From assembly GCA_022510585.1 (NCBI GenBank), contig JAFLTF010000003.1, positions 11,036 through 53,753 of the forward strand: a stretch of 42,718 nucleotides of DNA, given 5' to 3'. This document shows, piece after piece, positions 1-8,351 of this stretch. The stretch is from Lachnospiraceae bacterium. GTDB lineage: Bacteria; Bacillota; Clostridia; Lachnospirales; Lachnospiraceae. How positions within the stretch are numbered: position 1 is the first letter of the stretch; every line of letters starts with the position of its first letter. The position numbers and the translations under genes are program-made. The notes under the pieces are model-generated. The model was not told where the DNA came from and searched no databases. It worked only from the letters and a program-made list of their open reading frames with translations.

Positions 1-1300
1 TATCTCCGCATTTACTGCACCTTTTAGCGGAATATGTTTCCAACACGCATCCGCCATTTTCATTTTTTTTGTGCAATTGCACCGTGCCAGAAACATAGTT
101 GTGTGTACAGCTTGCATATGCTTCTACCGCTATTTCATCCTCGATCGGATAAACATTACCATTACCATCTACAAATTGTTTTTCATACCTGATATCCATA
201 TTGACACTATTATCATGAAATACAAGATTAGCATCATCTGTTCCATCAGGAATAAATACAAATTCATCCATGTCCAAGTCTTTGTCTATTTTCTGTTGGG
301 ATACGCGGCCTTCCTCTGTAGCGTAATTAACATCCCTATAAGCAAATACCGTAAACGAATTAGCAAATACCATAACAATCAGAACAATACCTGCCATAAC
401 CTTATTCCATTTTTTCTTCTTCATAACATTCTCCATCCTTTTCTGTAATTTTTCTGCACTATTTTGAAAACCCAATCCCCATTGCAGGGGAATTTTACTA
501 TTGTGCTTTCTTTCTGTTGATTCTTCTATCAACAGTCTCAGGTAATCTTTTACTTCTTCTTTTTCTCTTCCCTGTATCACCGTCTCATCACAAGACCATT
601 CACATACTCGTTCCAAATCAAAATATAGCGCCCATGCCACAGGATTCCACCAATGCAGAAAAATAACTAACTGAGACAATATTTTCCAAAGAGTATCCAA
701 CCGCTTAATATGTATAAACTCATGGCATAAAAGAAGCTCCGCCTCCGAACTTCCTTTCGCCTGATTACACAAAACAACTGGCTTGAATAAACCAAAAGTC
801 ATGGTTTGTTCCACCATGTCCCCCTGAAAAATAACAACCTTTTTCCTTACTTTGTATTGTTTTTTCAATCGTTCGTAAGAATCTTCATTTTCCGTACCTA
901 TCATATTCATGCCGTCATGTATCTTTTGCTTTGTCCGTAAATAATCAATGAATTTCAAAATCAGCAACAGAAAAGCAATGAATATCCACACTGACAATAT
1001 CACCATCTGCATTTTCAAATACTTGTTAAAATACAGCTTTCCATTTGCGCGGATGATATAATTATCCCATTTGATAAATATACGTTTTATTCCCATGGTT
1101 CTTTCCGGCATTAGAGATGCGGCAAGTTTTCCATACCATTTTTTTAGAAACGGCAGGGGAATCAAATAATAGAAAACAGCTGCCTTTGCAAGCAAATACT
1201 GAAGTTTTGCAGACATTTTATCCTTCAAAAACCAGTGAAGCAGCATATAGATTCCTACCATGACGCTTCCCGAAAAAGACATCACCAATAAATATTCCAT
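1..1300 (-). CDS. BlaR1/MecR1-like M56 membrane metallopeptidase sensor, C-terminus cut by window edge
   Basis: The frame is open from an ATG at 1300 to the window edge, giving 433 residues without a stop. The N-terminal half holds hydrophobic segments near residues 5-22, 38-52 and 98-118. A cytoplasmic zinc-protease core follows, with HEFIH (HExxH) at about residues 193-197 and the WWNPVAW and DLERVCEWSCDE stretches typical of M56 proteases. A further membrane helix lies near residue 300, then an extracellular tail. In the family, ligand sensing activates the protease, which leads to loss of the paired BlaI repressor. Here the tail is not an evident penicillin-binding domain: it ends in a Cys/His-rich stretch (CTH, H, GGC, RCSKCG). 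The gene starts 8 bases after the blaI stop, so the two form an operon. The family is certain; the ligand is unknown. Confidence 0.9.
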   Translation of the reverse strand, partial: MEYLLVMSFSGSVMVGIYMLLHWFLKDKMSAKLQYLLAKAAVFYYLIPLPFLKKWYGKLAASLMPERTMGIKRIFIKWDNYIIRANGKLYFNKYLKMQMVILSVWIFIAFLLLILKFIDYLRTKQKIHDGMNMIGTENEDSYERLKKQYKVRKKVVIFQGDMVEQTMTFGLFKPVVLCNQAKGSSEAELLLCHEFIHIKRLDTLWKILSQLVIFLHWWNPVAWALYFDLERVCEWSCDETVIQGREKEEVKDYLRLLIEESTERKHNSKIPLQWGLGFQNSAEKLQKRMENVMKKKKWNKVMAGIVLIVMVFANSFTVFAYRDVNYATEEGRVSQQKIDKDLDMDEFVFIPDGTDDANLVFHDNSVNMDIRYEKQFVDGNGNVYPIEDEIAVEAYASCTHNYVSGTVQLHKKNENGGCVLETYSAKRCSKCGD

Positions 1301-1308
1301 AGTTTCTC

Positions 1309-1677
1309 CTAATCGTTTTCCAAAAGCTTCATTAATGCCTTAGCTTCTTCTTCATCAATCCCGTTTTCCTTTGTAAAAGCAGCTACAAAATTGCTGATTT
1401 TACCCCCATACATGTGATTGATTGCTTCTTTCATCTGCATATAGTTATATTCTTCCCTGCTATATATGGCAGAGACCATTCTATTCTCCCTTTTTACCAA
1501 TCCCTTCTCTTCCAATCTCGCTAAAAAAGTATTCAAGGTCTGCCTTTTCCATTCTTTACCTTCTTCCTCAAATAAAGCAAGAAGCTGCGACTGCTTAATA
1601 CATTCCTTCTGATCCCAGAGTTTCTCCATCACTTCCTGTTCGGCATCTGACATGTTGACAATATTTCTCACACCCAA
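1309..1677 (-). CDS. blaI: BlaI/MecI/CopY family transcriptional repressor
   Basis: This 122-residue winged-helix repressor carries the family hallmarks SDAEQEVMEKLW near the N-terminus, KRQTLNTFLARLEEKGLVKRE in the recognition helix and wing, and a C-terminal dimerisation helix. Such proteins bind TACA/TGTA dyads and are removed by proteolysis when the partner BlaR1 protease is activated. The listed start is TTG, four bases after an AGGAG site; a GTG two codons later has a more usual spacing of ten. It lies directly upstream of the M56 sensor gene and behind a promoter that overlaps operator-like dyads, so it should repress itself. The target may be a resistance or cell-wall gene outside the window. 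Confidence 0.93.
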   Translation of the reverse strand: MGVRNIVNMSDAEQEVMEKLWDQKECIKQSQLLALFEEEGKEWKRQTLNTFLARLEEKGLVKRENRMVSAIYSREEYNYMQMKEAINHMYGGKISNFVAAFTKENGIDEEEAKALMKLLEND

Positions 1678-1706
1678 TTCACTCCTTTCTACCTATTATT
1701 TATTTC

Positions 1707-1723
1707 GACTATATTTTGTAGTC
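1707..1723. promoter_or_regulatory. Second operator-like dyad downstream of the blaI -10
   Basis: The plus strand reads gacta, seven bases, then tagtc: a perfect 5-bp inverted repeat. On the minus strand it reads GACTACA-AAA-TATAGTC, close to an ACTACA/TGTAGT BlaI site. It covers the likely transcription start region, so it may be a second repressor site. Confidence 0.5.
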
Positions 1724-1730
1724 TATTATT

Positions 1731-1760
1731 ACTATACAATTACATTTGTACGATTGTCAA
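1731..1760 (-). promoter_or_regulatory. Sigma-A-type promoter of the blaI-blaR1 operon
   Basis: On the minus strand TTGACA (1760-1755) is followed after 18 bases by TATAGT (1736-1731). This is a near-consensus vegetative promoter placed about 50 bases upstream of the blaI start. A TACA-TT-TGTA dyad lies in the spacer and a second dyad lies just after the -10, so repressor binding would block polymerase. Confidence 0.75.
1741..1750. promoter_or_regulatory. BlaI-type operator core (TACA-N2-TGTA)
   Basis: The sequence tacatttgta has the TACA/TGTA half-sites known for BlaI/MecI operators and sits between the -35 and -10 of the blaI promoter. It is assigned to BlaI by similarity and location. Confidence 0.65.
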
Positions 1761-1763
1761 CTA

Positions 1764-1806
1764 AAAAAGCCGTTCTCAGTTATCAATAACCGAGTAACGA
1801 CTTTTT
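1764..1806 (-). terminator. Rho-independent terminator after the cad-type metal operon
   Basis: The minus strand forms a long stem: AGTCGTT pairs with AACGGCT, and after one mismatch CTCGGTTAT pairs with ATAACTGAG, with a two-base loop and a run of T after it. It lies about 60 bases past the ATPase stop codon and insulates the metal operon from the blaI promoter. Confidence 0.85.
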
Positions 1807-1865
1807 CTTCCTACTTCATTTTAAAACAGCATAAGATATTAAAACTATGCAATAAAACCATTTAT

Positions 1866-3743
1866 TTATAGCTTATTCGTATATAGGGTCCGGGTAGCAT
1901 TCAAAACCGCGATCACCATAACGCCTACGTCTGCAAAGATTGCAATCCACATATTGGCGATTCCCAAAGCACCGAGGATCAAACACAAAGCCTTAACTGC
2001 CAATGCAAACACAATGTTCTGGTATACGATTTTGAGGCATTTTCTTGAAATCTTAATGGCAAGCGCCATTTTCTTCGGCTCATCATCCATTAATACAATA
2101 TCGGCAGCCTCGATTGCCGCATCTGAGCCCAATGCTCCCATTGCAATTCCGATATCCGCTCTGGTCAGTACCGGCGCATCGTTGATGCCGTCTCCGACAA
2201 AGATCAGTTTTTCTTTCCCTCTCTTTTCTTTTAACAGTTCTTCCACACAAAATACCTTGTCTGCAGGAAGCAATTCACTGTGTACTTCATCCAATTCAAG
2301 TTCTTTCCCTACCGCATCTGCCACTGTCCTGCTGTCACCTGTCAACATCACGGTCTTGCGAATACCTGATTTCTTCAAATCTGCAATAGCAGCTTTCGCA
2401 TTGGATTTGATAACATCTGCTATCAAAATACAGCCCTGATATTCCCCTTCTACTGCAACATAGACAATGGTTCCGGGTTCCCGGCATTCTTCATAGTCAA
2501 TCTGCAGCTTCTGCATCAATTTCGCATTGCCGACTGCCACTTTTTTTCCATCAATCAATGCAGTGATCCCATGGCCCCCTGTTTCTTCCACATCTTTCAC
2601 TCTATTCTGATCCAGTTCGCCCTGATAAGCTTCTTTCAAACTTAAACTGATGGGATGAGAAGAATAGCTTTCTGCCAAAGCAGCGATCTCCAATAAGTCT
2701 CTTTCCCGATTCGTAGTCTTCTTTGATAGATAAACATCTTTTACCCGAAAAGTACCTTCCGTCAAAGTCCCCGTTTTATCAAAAACCACAATCCCTGATT
2801 CCGACAATGCTTCCAGATAATTGGAACCTTTTACCAGAATACCGCATTTGGAGGCAGCCCCGATTCCGCCGAAGAAACTAAGCGGTATGGAGATTACCAG
2901 CGCACAGGGACAGCTAATGACCAGGAAAGTCAATGCCCGGAATATCCAAATGCTCCATGCAGGCTCCTGCTGTAAAATCAACATACGCACAAGAGGGGGA
3001 ACTATCGCAAGCAAAGCAGCGCTGTAGCAGACTACAGGTGTATAAACTTTAGCAAATTTCGAAATAAAGTTCTCCGATCTTGCTTTCTTCATGCTGGAGT
3101 TTTCTACCAGATCCAGGATCTTACTGACTGTGGACTCTCCAAATTCTTTTGTTGTCTGTATCTTTAACAAACCGGTCAGATTTACACAGCCGCTAATCAC
3201 TTCATCACCGATCTGTGCATCTTTCGGAATACTCTCCCCTGTCAAAGCACTCGTATTAATTGTAGAAGTGCCGGAAACCACTACTCCATCCAACGGGATC
3301 TTCTCTCCCGGACGTACCAGGATGGTCTGCCCGATTTCCACTTCTTCGGGATCGACCTGCTCTATTTCCCCATCCTTTTCAATATTGGCATAGTCGGGTC
3401 TGATATCCATAAGGGCAGTGATATTGTTACGGCTTTTCCCTACCGCATAGCTTTGGAACAGCTCACCAATCTGGTAAAAAAGCATTACCGCTACACCTTC
3501 TGAATACTCTCCAAGTCCGATAGCGCCTACCGTAGCTACTGCCATCAGGAAATTCTCATCAAAAACTTCTCCGTTAAGAATCCCAAGAAAAGCTTTGCGC
3601 AGGATATCGTAACCGATTACCAGATAGGGAATAAGATATAGCAGCAATGACAGCCAGCCTGTAACCGGAATAAAATGCAAAACAACCAGAAGAACTGCTG
3701 AAACAATGATTCTGATCAATACTTTTTTCTGTTTTCTCGTCAT
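1866..3743 (-). CDS. cadA: P1B-type heavy-metal ATPase (Zn2+/Cd2+/Pb2+ efflux)
   Basis: This membrane ATPase of about 625 residues exports divalent heavy metals. Visible motifs are TGES (168-171) in the actuator, the transmembrane CPC (278-280), the phosphorylation site DKTGT (Asp322), an SSHP metal-ATPase motif, and GDGINDAP in the hinge. The final helix carries ADVG (DxG) and the preceding one a Lys (AVKAL), the P1B-2 signature for Zn/Cd/Pb rather than copper. It has no N-terminal HMA domain; that is encoded separately just upstream. I chose the ATG at 3743, which follows a GAGGA site by about ten bases. A longer frame starts at a TTG at 3791, but that codon directly abuts an AGGAAGG stretch and would overlap the upstream gene. 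It is co-regulated with the ArsR-type gene. Confidence 0.94.
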   Translation of the reverse strand: MTRKQKKVLIRIIVSAVLLVVLHFIPVTGWLSLLLYLIPYLVIGYDILRKAFLGILNGEVFDENFLMAVATVGAIGLGEYSEGVAVMLFYQIGELFQSYAVGKSRNNITALMDIRPDYANIEKDGEIEQVDPEEVEIGQTILVRPGEKIPLDGVVVSGTSTINTSALTGESIPKDAQIGDEVISGCVNLTGLLKIQTTKEFGESTVSKILDLVENSSMKKARSENFISKFAKVYTPVVCYSAALLAIVPPLVRMLILQQEPAWSIWIFRALTFLVISCPCALVISIPLSFFGGIGAASKCGILVKGSNYLEALSESGIVVFDKTGTLTEGTFRVKDVYLSKKTTNRERDLLEIAALAESYSSHPISLSLKEAYQGELDQNRVKDVEETGGHGITALIDGKKVAVGNAKLMQKLQIDYEECREPGTIVYVAVEGEYQGCILIADVIKSNAKAAIADLKKSGIRKTVMLTGDSRTVADAVGKELELDEVHSELLPADKVFCVEELLKEKRGKEKLIFVGDGINDAPVLTRADIGIAMGALGSDAAIEAADIVLMDDEPKKMALAIKISRKCLKIVYQNIVFALAVKALCLILGALGIANMWIAIFADVGVMVIAVLNATRTLYTNKL

Positions 3744-3762
3744 GTCAAATATGTCCTCACTA

Positions 3763-3981
3763 TCAAAATGCAATATCACAGTCAGGCTCAACCTTCCTGC
3801 AAGCCTTTAATACCTTTTTCATAATTGCTTTCTCTTCAACATCCGCTTCAAATACCACTTTCATCTTCTGCGTCATAAAACTAACCGTGGCATCTGCAAC
3901 ACCTTCTGTTTTCTTAGCAGCCTCTTGCATTTTTTCAGCACAATTCGCACAATCCACTTCAATCTTATAAGTCTTTTCCAT
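3763..3981 (-). CDS. Free-standing HMA-domain metal-binding protein
   Basis: This protein of about 72 residues is a single heavy-metal-associated domain. It has VDCANCAEKM near the N-terminus (the CxxC metal site) and ends in a Cys-containing EPDCDIAF tail. It probably hands metal to the ATPase encoded next, or acts as that ATPase's detached N-terminal domain: its stop codon is 19 bases before the chosen ATPase start. I prefer the second ATG (3981), eight bases after AAGGAG, over the ATG at 3987, which is only two bases after it. Copper chaperones share this fold, but the partner ATPase points to Zn/Cd. Confidence 0.88.
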   Translation of the reverse strand: MEKTYKIEVDCANCAEKMQEAAKKTEGVADATVSFMTQKMKVVFEADVEEKAIMKKVLKACRKVEPDCDIAF

Positions 3982-4006
3982 ACTCATCTCTCCTTCTACT
4001 CTCTAA

Positions 4007-4387
4007 TTACTCTTCTACATGCTCCATTCCCATGCTGATGATCGCTCTGACATGTTCATCATCCAGGGAATAAAATACAGATTTCCCTTCCCGCCTAAAC
4101 TTTACCAGTTTGGAAGATTTTAAAATCCTAAGCTGATGACTGACTGAGGACTGACTCAGATTCAAAAGTCTTGCAATATCGTATACACATAATTCCGTCT
4201 CAAAAAGAGAATACAATATCTTAATTCTTGTTGAATCACCGAATACTTTAAACAGTTCCGCCAAGTCATATAAAATCTCATCATCCGGCTGCTGTTCCAG
4301 TACGCGTTTCACAACATCTTCTCTGGCAGCCAAAAACTCGCCTTCGGGAGTGTCTATTCCCAACTTTTGATTTTCATTTTCAGTCAC
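4007..4387 (-). CDS. ArsR/SmtB-family metal-sensing repressor (CadC/CzrA-like)
   Basis: This 126-residue winged-helix protein contains ETELCVYDIARLLNLSQSSVSHQLRILK, matching the ArsR/SmtB DNA-binding region with its ELCV motif. The C-terminal helix carries D-x-H and MEHVEE, resembling the alpha-5 zinc site of SmtB/CzrA. Family members leave DNA when they bind metal, which turns on efflux genes. The start is GTG at 4387, six bases after GGAGAGGAG; the overlapping ATG reads straight into a stop. It leads an operon with the HMA protein and the P-type ATPase, and an inverted repeat overlaps the upstream promoter. Zn/Cd/Pb is the likely inducer set, inferred from the ATPase type. Confidence 0.93.
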   Translation of the reverse strand: MTENENQKLGIDTPEGEFLAAREDVVKRVLEQQPDDEILYDLAELFKVFGDSTRIKILYSLFETELCVYDIARLLNLSQSSVSHQLRILKSSKLVKFRREGKSVFYSLDDEHVRAIISMGMEHVEE

Positions 4388-4406
4388 ATTGGTCTCCTCT
4401 CCATTT

Positions 4407-4459
4407 ACATATGTTCATCTGTTCATATGTACATTATCATATTTTTTTATATCTGTCAA
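4407..4459 (-). promoter_or_regulatory. Promoter and ArsR-type operator of the metal-efflux operon
   Basis: On the minus strand TTGACA (4459-4454) is followed by GATAAT (4438-4433, 15-base spacing) or TAATGT (17-base spacing). Directly downstream lies an inverted repeat, acatatg (4407-4413) and catatgt (4424-4430), with ten bases between. Its half-sites ATATGAAC/GTTCATAT-like resemble ArsR/SmtB operators. Bound repressor would cover the transcription start. Confidence 0.72.
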
Positions 4460-4470
4460 GCACTTCATCT

Positions 4471-4507
4471 AAAAAAGGGAAATACATCTTCCCGACATAT
4501 TTCCCTT
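4471..4507 (-). terminator. Rho-independent terminator of the chemoreceptor gene
   Basis: On the minus strand AAGGGAAATA pairs perfectly with TATTTCCCTT around a 13-base loop, followed by a T run. It lies 40 bases past the chemoreceptor stop codon and just upstream of the metal operon promoter. Confidence 0.9.
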
Positions 4508-4547
4508 AAAATGAAAATCAATATGTTTTTGTGGATATCGATAAGCC

Positions 4548-6323
4548 CTAAATATGGAAGAAAGAAATCTCTTTATTCAGTTCTTCCGCAATATCCTTAA
4601 GGCTTTTAGCAGCATCGGCAAGCTGACCGATTGTTGAATTCAATTCCTGCATAGAAGAATTGGTTTCTTCCGTCGATGCGGCATTTTCCTGCGATACGGC
4701 AGACAGATTTTCAATTACTTCACTTACCTTGCCCCTTGCTTCGTCACATTCCTTAGTCTGCTCATAAATCTTTTCCGTTTCTGTCATAGAGACCTCAATA
4801 CCCTTGCTGACATCATGGAATTTCTCTTTCGTTTCATTCAGCTTCGCCTGCTGCTCATCAATGATCTCCCTAACCTCTGACATGATCTTAACTGAGGCTT
4901 CGGAGTCGGAAGCCAACTGTTGAATGATATTTTCAATGGTCTTCGCAGAGCTATTGGAATCCTCAGAGAGTTTGGAAATCTGGGATGCAACAACAGCAAA
5001 TCCGCGCCCTGCTTCTCCTGCCCTGGCCGCTTCTATACTTGCATTTAGAGCAAGCAGACTGGTCTCGCTGGCAATGGCAGTGATTAGGTTAATAGCCTCT
5101 TGGATCTGCCCTACCGATTCATTGGTAGTATGTACCGATTCATCAATCTTTCTGATCGCATCAATTGTCTTATTATTAGATATACTCAGTTCATTGATAA
5201 TCTGCTCGGACTCATCATCCGCTTTCTTAATATTCATGGAAACATCATCCAGTTCTTTTACACTGCTGACAATCTGCTCGATCAGATTCCCGATATCGGA
5301 AACCTGCATGGTTGCAGATTCAATTTCTTCCGCTTGAATGGTAGCACCTTTGGAAACTTCGTCCATTGCGCGGCTGACTTCTTCAGTCGTTACGGTAGTC
5401 TGGGATGACATCATCTCTAGGTCATCTGAGGTTTGCAACAGATTCTCTGTTGTCTCCCTGATCTTGCTTACCGTTCCTGTTAGTCTTTCCACCAAGCCAT
5501 ACATAGATGTGACCATCATACCCAGTTCATCATCTCTGTTTTTCGCTTTTTCACTGACCTTAGCCATTTTATCGCTCAGCTGCATTTTCAGCTCACCGCC
5601 TGAAATACCCTGGAGCATTTCCTCTGCATGACTGATGATCTTTACAATCCCTTTTACAAATCCTGACACGATCAACATTGCAATGATTAGAACAATGGCT
5701 GAAATTGCAATAATGGTATATCTTCTGATTGCAATCGTTCGGTCAATATCCGCACTGGGTTCGCCTGCAAACATCATACCTATGACCTTACCATCACTGT
5801 TTCTCAACGGTTTATAATATGCATAGTAATTCTGGTTATTGATCGTAATACTGGTTGAGGAATAGTCTTTTCCCTGATTGAGTACTTGCGCTATAACCGC
5901 ATCGGAAGCTGTAGTCCCTATGATTCTTTCTCCGCTCTGAGCATCACGAAGAGAGGTTGCCCTTCTGGTATCCCCGAAGAATATTGTAACATCTGCCTCT
6001 GAATCTGCTGTATAGGTATCGATCACATCCATATTTTCGGTGATACAGTAATCACCTTTGTAGAGGTCATCCCCTTCCATGTGGTAATCACCGGGATCTA
6101 ACGCATCATAAGAAGCAATAACACTCTGACAAACATAATTGAGAGCATTAACCGCCTCTTTCTGCATTCCTTCAATCAAAACCTGTATGGCATAAATCGT
6201 AATGACTACTCCCAAAAGAATCATCGGCAGAGAACTTGCCAGAATGATTTTCGCTAATACGCCGATTCCCTTTTTCTTTTTTACTTCCACTATTTTATCC
6301 CCCACTTTCTGTAATATATCCAT
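4548..6323 (-). CDS. Methyl-accepting chemotaxis protein with single-Cache sensor
   Basis: This chemoreceptor has about 591 residues. A first membrane helix (about 23-48) is followed by an extracellular sensor of some 150 residues with [25 protein letters not shown] and [10 protein letters not shown], typical of single-Cache (sCache_3) domains. A second helix (about 201-223), a HAMP-like linker and a long coiled coil follow. The signalling tip [20 protein letters not shown] (CheA/CheW contact region) is intact. It signals to the flagellar motor or another Che-controlled output, which suggests motility. There is no C-terminal CheR/CheB tether. The ATG at 6323 is preferred to a TTG one codon earlier; no clear ribosome site precedes either. 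It is a single-gene unit. The ligand is unknown, though this Cache type often binds small organic acids. Confidence 0.95.
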   Translation of the reverse strand: MDILQKVGDKIVEVKKKKGIGVLAKIILASSLPMILLGVVITIYAIQVLIEGMQKEAVNALNYVCQSVIASYDALDPGDYHMEGDDLYKGDYCITENMDVIDTYTADSEADVTIFFGDTRRATSLRDAQSGERIIGTTASDAVIAQVLNQGKDYSSTSITINNQNYYAYYKPLRNSDGKVIGMMFAGEPSADIDRTIAIRRYTIIAISAIVLIIAMLIVSGFVKGIVKIISHAEEMLQGISGGELKMQLSDKMAKVSEKAKNRDDELGMMVTSMYGLVERLTGTVSKIRETTENLLQTSDDLEMMSSQTTVTTEEVSRAMDEVSKGATIQAEEIESATMQVSDIGNLIEQIVSSVKELDDVSMNIKKADDESEQIINELSISNNKTIDAIRKIDESVHTTNESVGQIQEAINLITAIASETSLLALNASIEAARAGEAGRGFAVVASQISKLSEDSNSSAKTIENIIQQLASDSEASVKIMSEVREIIDEQQAKLNETKEKFHDVSKGIEVSMTETEKIYEQTKECDEARGKVSEVIENLSAVSQENAASTEETNSSMQELNSTIGQLADAAKSLKDIAEELNKEISFFHI

Positions 6324-6389
6324 CAAAACGAAAACAAAAAAAGGGTTTCGCTTTTATAGATAAGATGAATGATAACACTCGTAATTTAT

Positions 6390-6398
6390 AGTATACCA
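6390..6398 (-). promoter_or_regulatory. Extended -10 promoter for the chemoreceptor
   Basis: The minus strand reads TGG-TATACT, an extended -10 element, about 65 bases upstream of the chemoreceptor ATG. The expected -35 (TTTCTT) is poor, which is tolerated in extended -10 promoters. I saw no motility sigma-factor (TAAA/GCCGATAA) site. The rest of the AT-rich 6399-6496 gap shows no other feature. Confidence 0.5.
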
Positions 6399-6496
6399 CT
6401 AATAATCAGAAAAAGAAACAAAAATTTACAATTTTATTTTAAATTTTGCAATTTTTTTAGCATTTTAACAAATAACTTTAAAAAACCGATTTATTA

Positions 6497-7744
6497 TCAG
6501 GATCTGATCTGCCCTTTTCCCACAATCTCATATTTATATGTAGTCAACTCCTTTAATCCCATAGGTCCTCTGGCATGCAGTTTCTGGGTACTGATTCCGA
6601 TTTCTGCGCCGAATCCGAATTCAAAGCCATCTGTAAAACGGGTAGATGCATTGACATAAACGCAGGCCGAATCAACTCCTTTCAGAAACATACGGGCATT
6701 CTCTTTATTCTCCGTAATTATGGCTTCAGAATGTCCGGTTGAATAACGATTGATATGCGCAATCGCCTTTTCTATGGAAGGAACTGTTTTAATGGAGATA
6801 ATAGAATCCAGATATTCTGTACCGTAATCCTCCTCAGTCGCCTCAACACAGCCAATGATCAACGATTTCACTAATTTGTCTCCTCGTATTTCAACACCTT
6901 TTTCACGCAGCGCCATTCCAAGCGACGGAAGCACTTTCTTGGCAGCATTCTCATGAATTACCAGCGATTCGCATGCATTGCAGACTCCTACCCGTTGTGT
7001 TTTGGCATTCATGACGATCGGAATCACTTTTAAAATATCTGCATCCTCATCAATGTAAATATGGCAGTTGCCTGTTCCCGTTTCAATGACCGGAATAGTA
7101 CTGTTTTCTACAACTGCTCGGATCAACCCTGCGCCGCCTCTGGGAATCAGCACATCGACATATTGATCCATTTTCATAAAAGCATTTGTCACTTCCCTGT
7201 CCGTATCCGTAATAAGCTGTACCGCATCTTGATTGATACCTTCTTCATCCAGCGTTTCCCGGATAATAGCAGTAATTGCCATATTTGAATGAATAGCATC
7301 CTTACCGCCCTTTAGGATCACTGCATTTCCTGTCTTGAAACACAGACCAAAGGCATCCGCCGTCACATTCGGCCGGGATTCATAAATGATACCGATTACG
7401 CCAAGCGGCACACGAAGCTTCGTGATCAAAAGTCCGTTCGGACGTTCAAAACTATCCATTATTTCACCCACCGGATCCTGTAATTTGGTAATCTGCACAA
7501 GACCTTCCGCCATAGCTTCGATTCGTTCTTCGCTTAGTTTGAGGCGGTCCAGCAATCCCGGATTCATCCCGTTATTCTCTCCGATCTCCCAATCTTTTTC
7601 ATTCGCCTGAAGGATTTCCTGTTTTCTGGCAAGAATGGCATTTGCCACTGCATTTAAAGCCTGGTCTTTCTTGTCTGTTGATAAAGTTTGTAAAGCATAC
7701 TTGGCTAAAACAGCCTTTTCTCCGATTTCTTCTAAATGATACAT
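6497..7744 (-). CDS. proA: Gamma-glutamyl phosphate reductase (glutamate-5-semialdehyde dehydrogenase)
   Basis: This enzyme reduces gamma-glutamyl phosphate with NADPH to glutamate-5-semialdehyde, the second step of proline synthesis. The 415-residue length is normal. Typical stretches are [19 protein letters not shown] (nucleotide binding), [12 protein letters not shown] with the catalytic Cys, and [19 protein letters not shown] near the C-terminus. The ATG at 7744 is eight bases after AAGGAG; a GTG two codons earlier is too close to that site. It is the last gene of a cluster with proB, DUF896 and the folate cyclo-ligase, with a 23-base gap from the cyclo-ligase stop. No clear terminator hairpin follows. 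Confidence 0.98.
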   Translation of the reverse strand: MYHLEEIGEKAVLAKYALQTLSTDKKDQALNAVANAILARKQEILQANEKDWEIGENNGMNPGLLDRLKLSEERIEAMAEGLVQITKLQDPVGEIMDSFERPNGLLITKLRVPLGVIGIIYESRPNVTADAFGLCFKTGNAVILKGGKDAIHSNMAITAIIRETLDEEGINQDAVQLITDTDREVTNAFMKMDQYVDVLIPRGGAGLIRAVVENSTIPVIETGTGNCHIYIDEDADILKVIPIVMNAKTQRVGVCNACESLVIHENAAKKVLPSLGMALREKGVEIRGDKLVKSLIIGCVEATEEDYGTEYLDSIISIKTVPSIEKAIAHINRYSTGHSEAIITENKENARMFLKGVDSACVYVNASTRFTDGFEFGFGAEIGISTQKLHARGPMGLKELTTYKYEIVGKGQIRS

Positions 7745-7767
7745 AGTCACTTCTCCTTCTCATAATT

Positions 7768-8307
7768 TTATTGATAAAGTTTATTTTCAGTCAGAATCAT
7801 TTCCGGTCTGACATCATGCACCTCATAGGGAATTCGATCAAGCATCTGGCACTCAAAACATAAGGCCAATGTATGTAATTGGATACCGGTTTCTCGCAAT
7901 CCTTTTAAATATCTGTCATAAAATCCTTTTCCATAGCCGATTCTATGTCGTTCTTTATCAAAAACGACCCCCGGTATCAGCATGAGCGGGGCATTGATTT
8001 TTGTATGCTGTGATCCGCTTAGCTTCTCTATAAATTTCGTTCCGTTATTCGGTTCCCGGATACCATGATAGCCCTTCGACAGATCCTTGATATCGGTTAT
8101 TTGATAGAATTCCATCGTGTTCCCCAACACTTTGGGAACAAAAACGTGCTTTCCCTCTGACAACGCCCTGACAAGTATATCGTCGGTCTTAACCTCACTT
8201 TGATAATTCACATAAGATAAAATGATCTTTGCTTCTTCATATAATGGCATTTGATAAAGGGTTTGTAAAATAATATGACTCTTCTCTTCCCGCTCTTTTG
8301 GTGACAT
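7768..8307 (-). CDS. 5-formyltetrahydrofolate cyclo-ligase, N-terminus encoded out of frame upstream
   Basis: This enzyme converts 5-formyl-THF to 5,10-methenyl-THF with ATP. The GYGKGFYDRYL nucleotide motif, LIPGVVFD and the EVHDVRPEMILT ending identify it. The ATG at 8307 follows a GAGGA site, but translation there starts at the family's internal 'ALSPEE' position (here AMSPKE). The missing N-terminal helix, KKKLRRQILSLRNA, is encoded in the same frame immediately upstream, yet no ATG, GTG or TTG precedes it before an in-frame TGA. That segment can be reached from the upstream DUF896 gene by a -1 shift on a run of ten A (8341-8350). Either the enzyme lacks its first 20 or so residues, uses a rare start, or is made as a frameshift fusion. 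A homopolymer sequencing error is possible. Confidence 0.9.
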   Translation of the reverse strand: MSPKEREEKSHIILQTLYQMPLYEEAKIILSYVNYQSEVKTDDILVRALSEGKHVFVPKVLGNTMEFYQITDIKDLSKGYHGIREPNNGTKFIEKLSGSQHTKINAPLMLIPGVVFDKERHRIGYGKGFYDRYLKGLRETGIQLHTLALCFECQMLDRIPYEVHDVRPEMILTENKLYQ

Positions 8308-8336
8308 TGCATTCCTCAGAGATAGAATCTGCCGTC

Positions 8337-8351
8337 TTAATTTTTTTTTTC
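8337..8351 (-). promoter_or_regulatory. Possible -1 frameshift or slippage site (A10) at the DUF896/cyclo-ligase junction
   Basis: On the minus strand the end of the DUF896 gene reads GAA-AAA-AAA-AAT-TAA. A -1 slip on A AAA AAA avoids the TAA and continues as AAA TTA AGA CGG, which encodes the conserved N-terminal helix of the cyclo-ligase. Ribosomal slippage and RNA-polymerase slippage on long A runs are both known; which occurs here, if either, is inference. Confidence 0.45.

Noticed and set aside
71-448. Plus-strand open frame of 125 codons
   Set aside because: It lies antisense to the BlaR1-like gene, which has clear protease motifs; no ribosome site and unlikely composition.
1954-2439. 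Plus-strand open frame of 161 codons within the P-type ATPase gene
   Set aside because: It is a codon-bias shadow of cadA, which carries all catalytic motifs on the minus strand.
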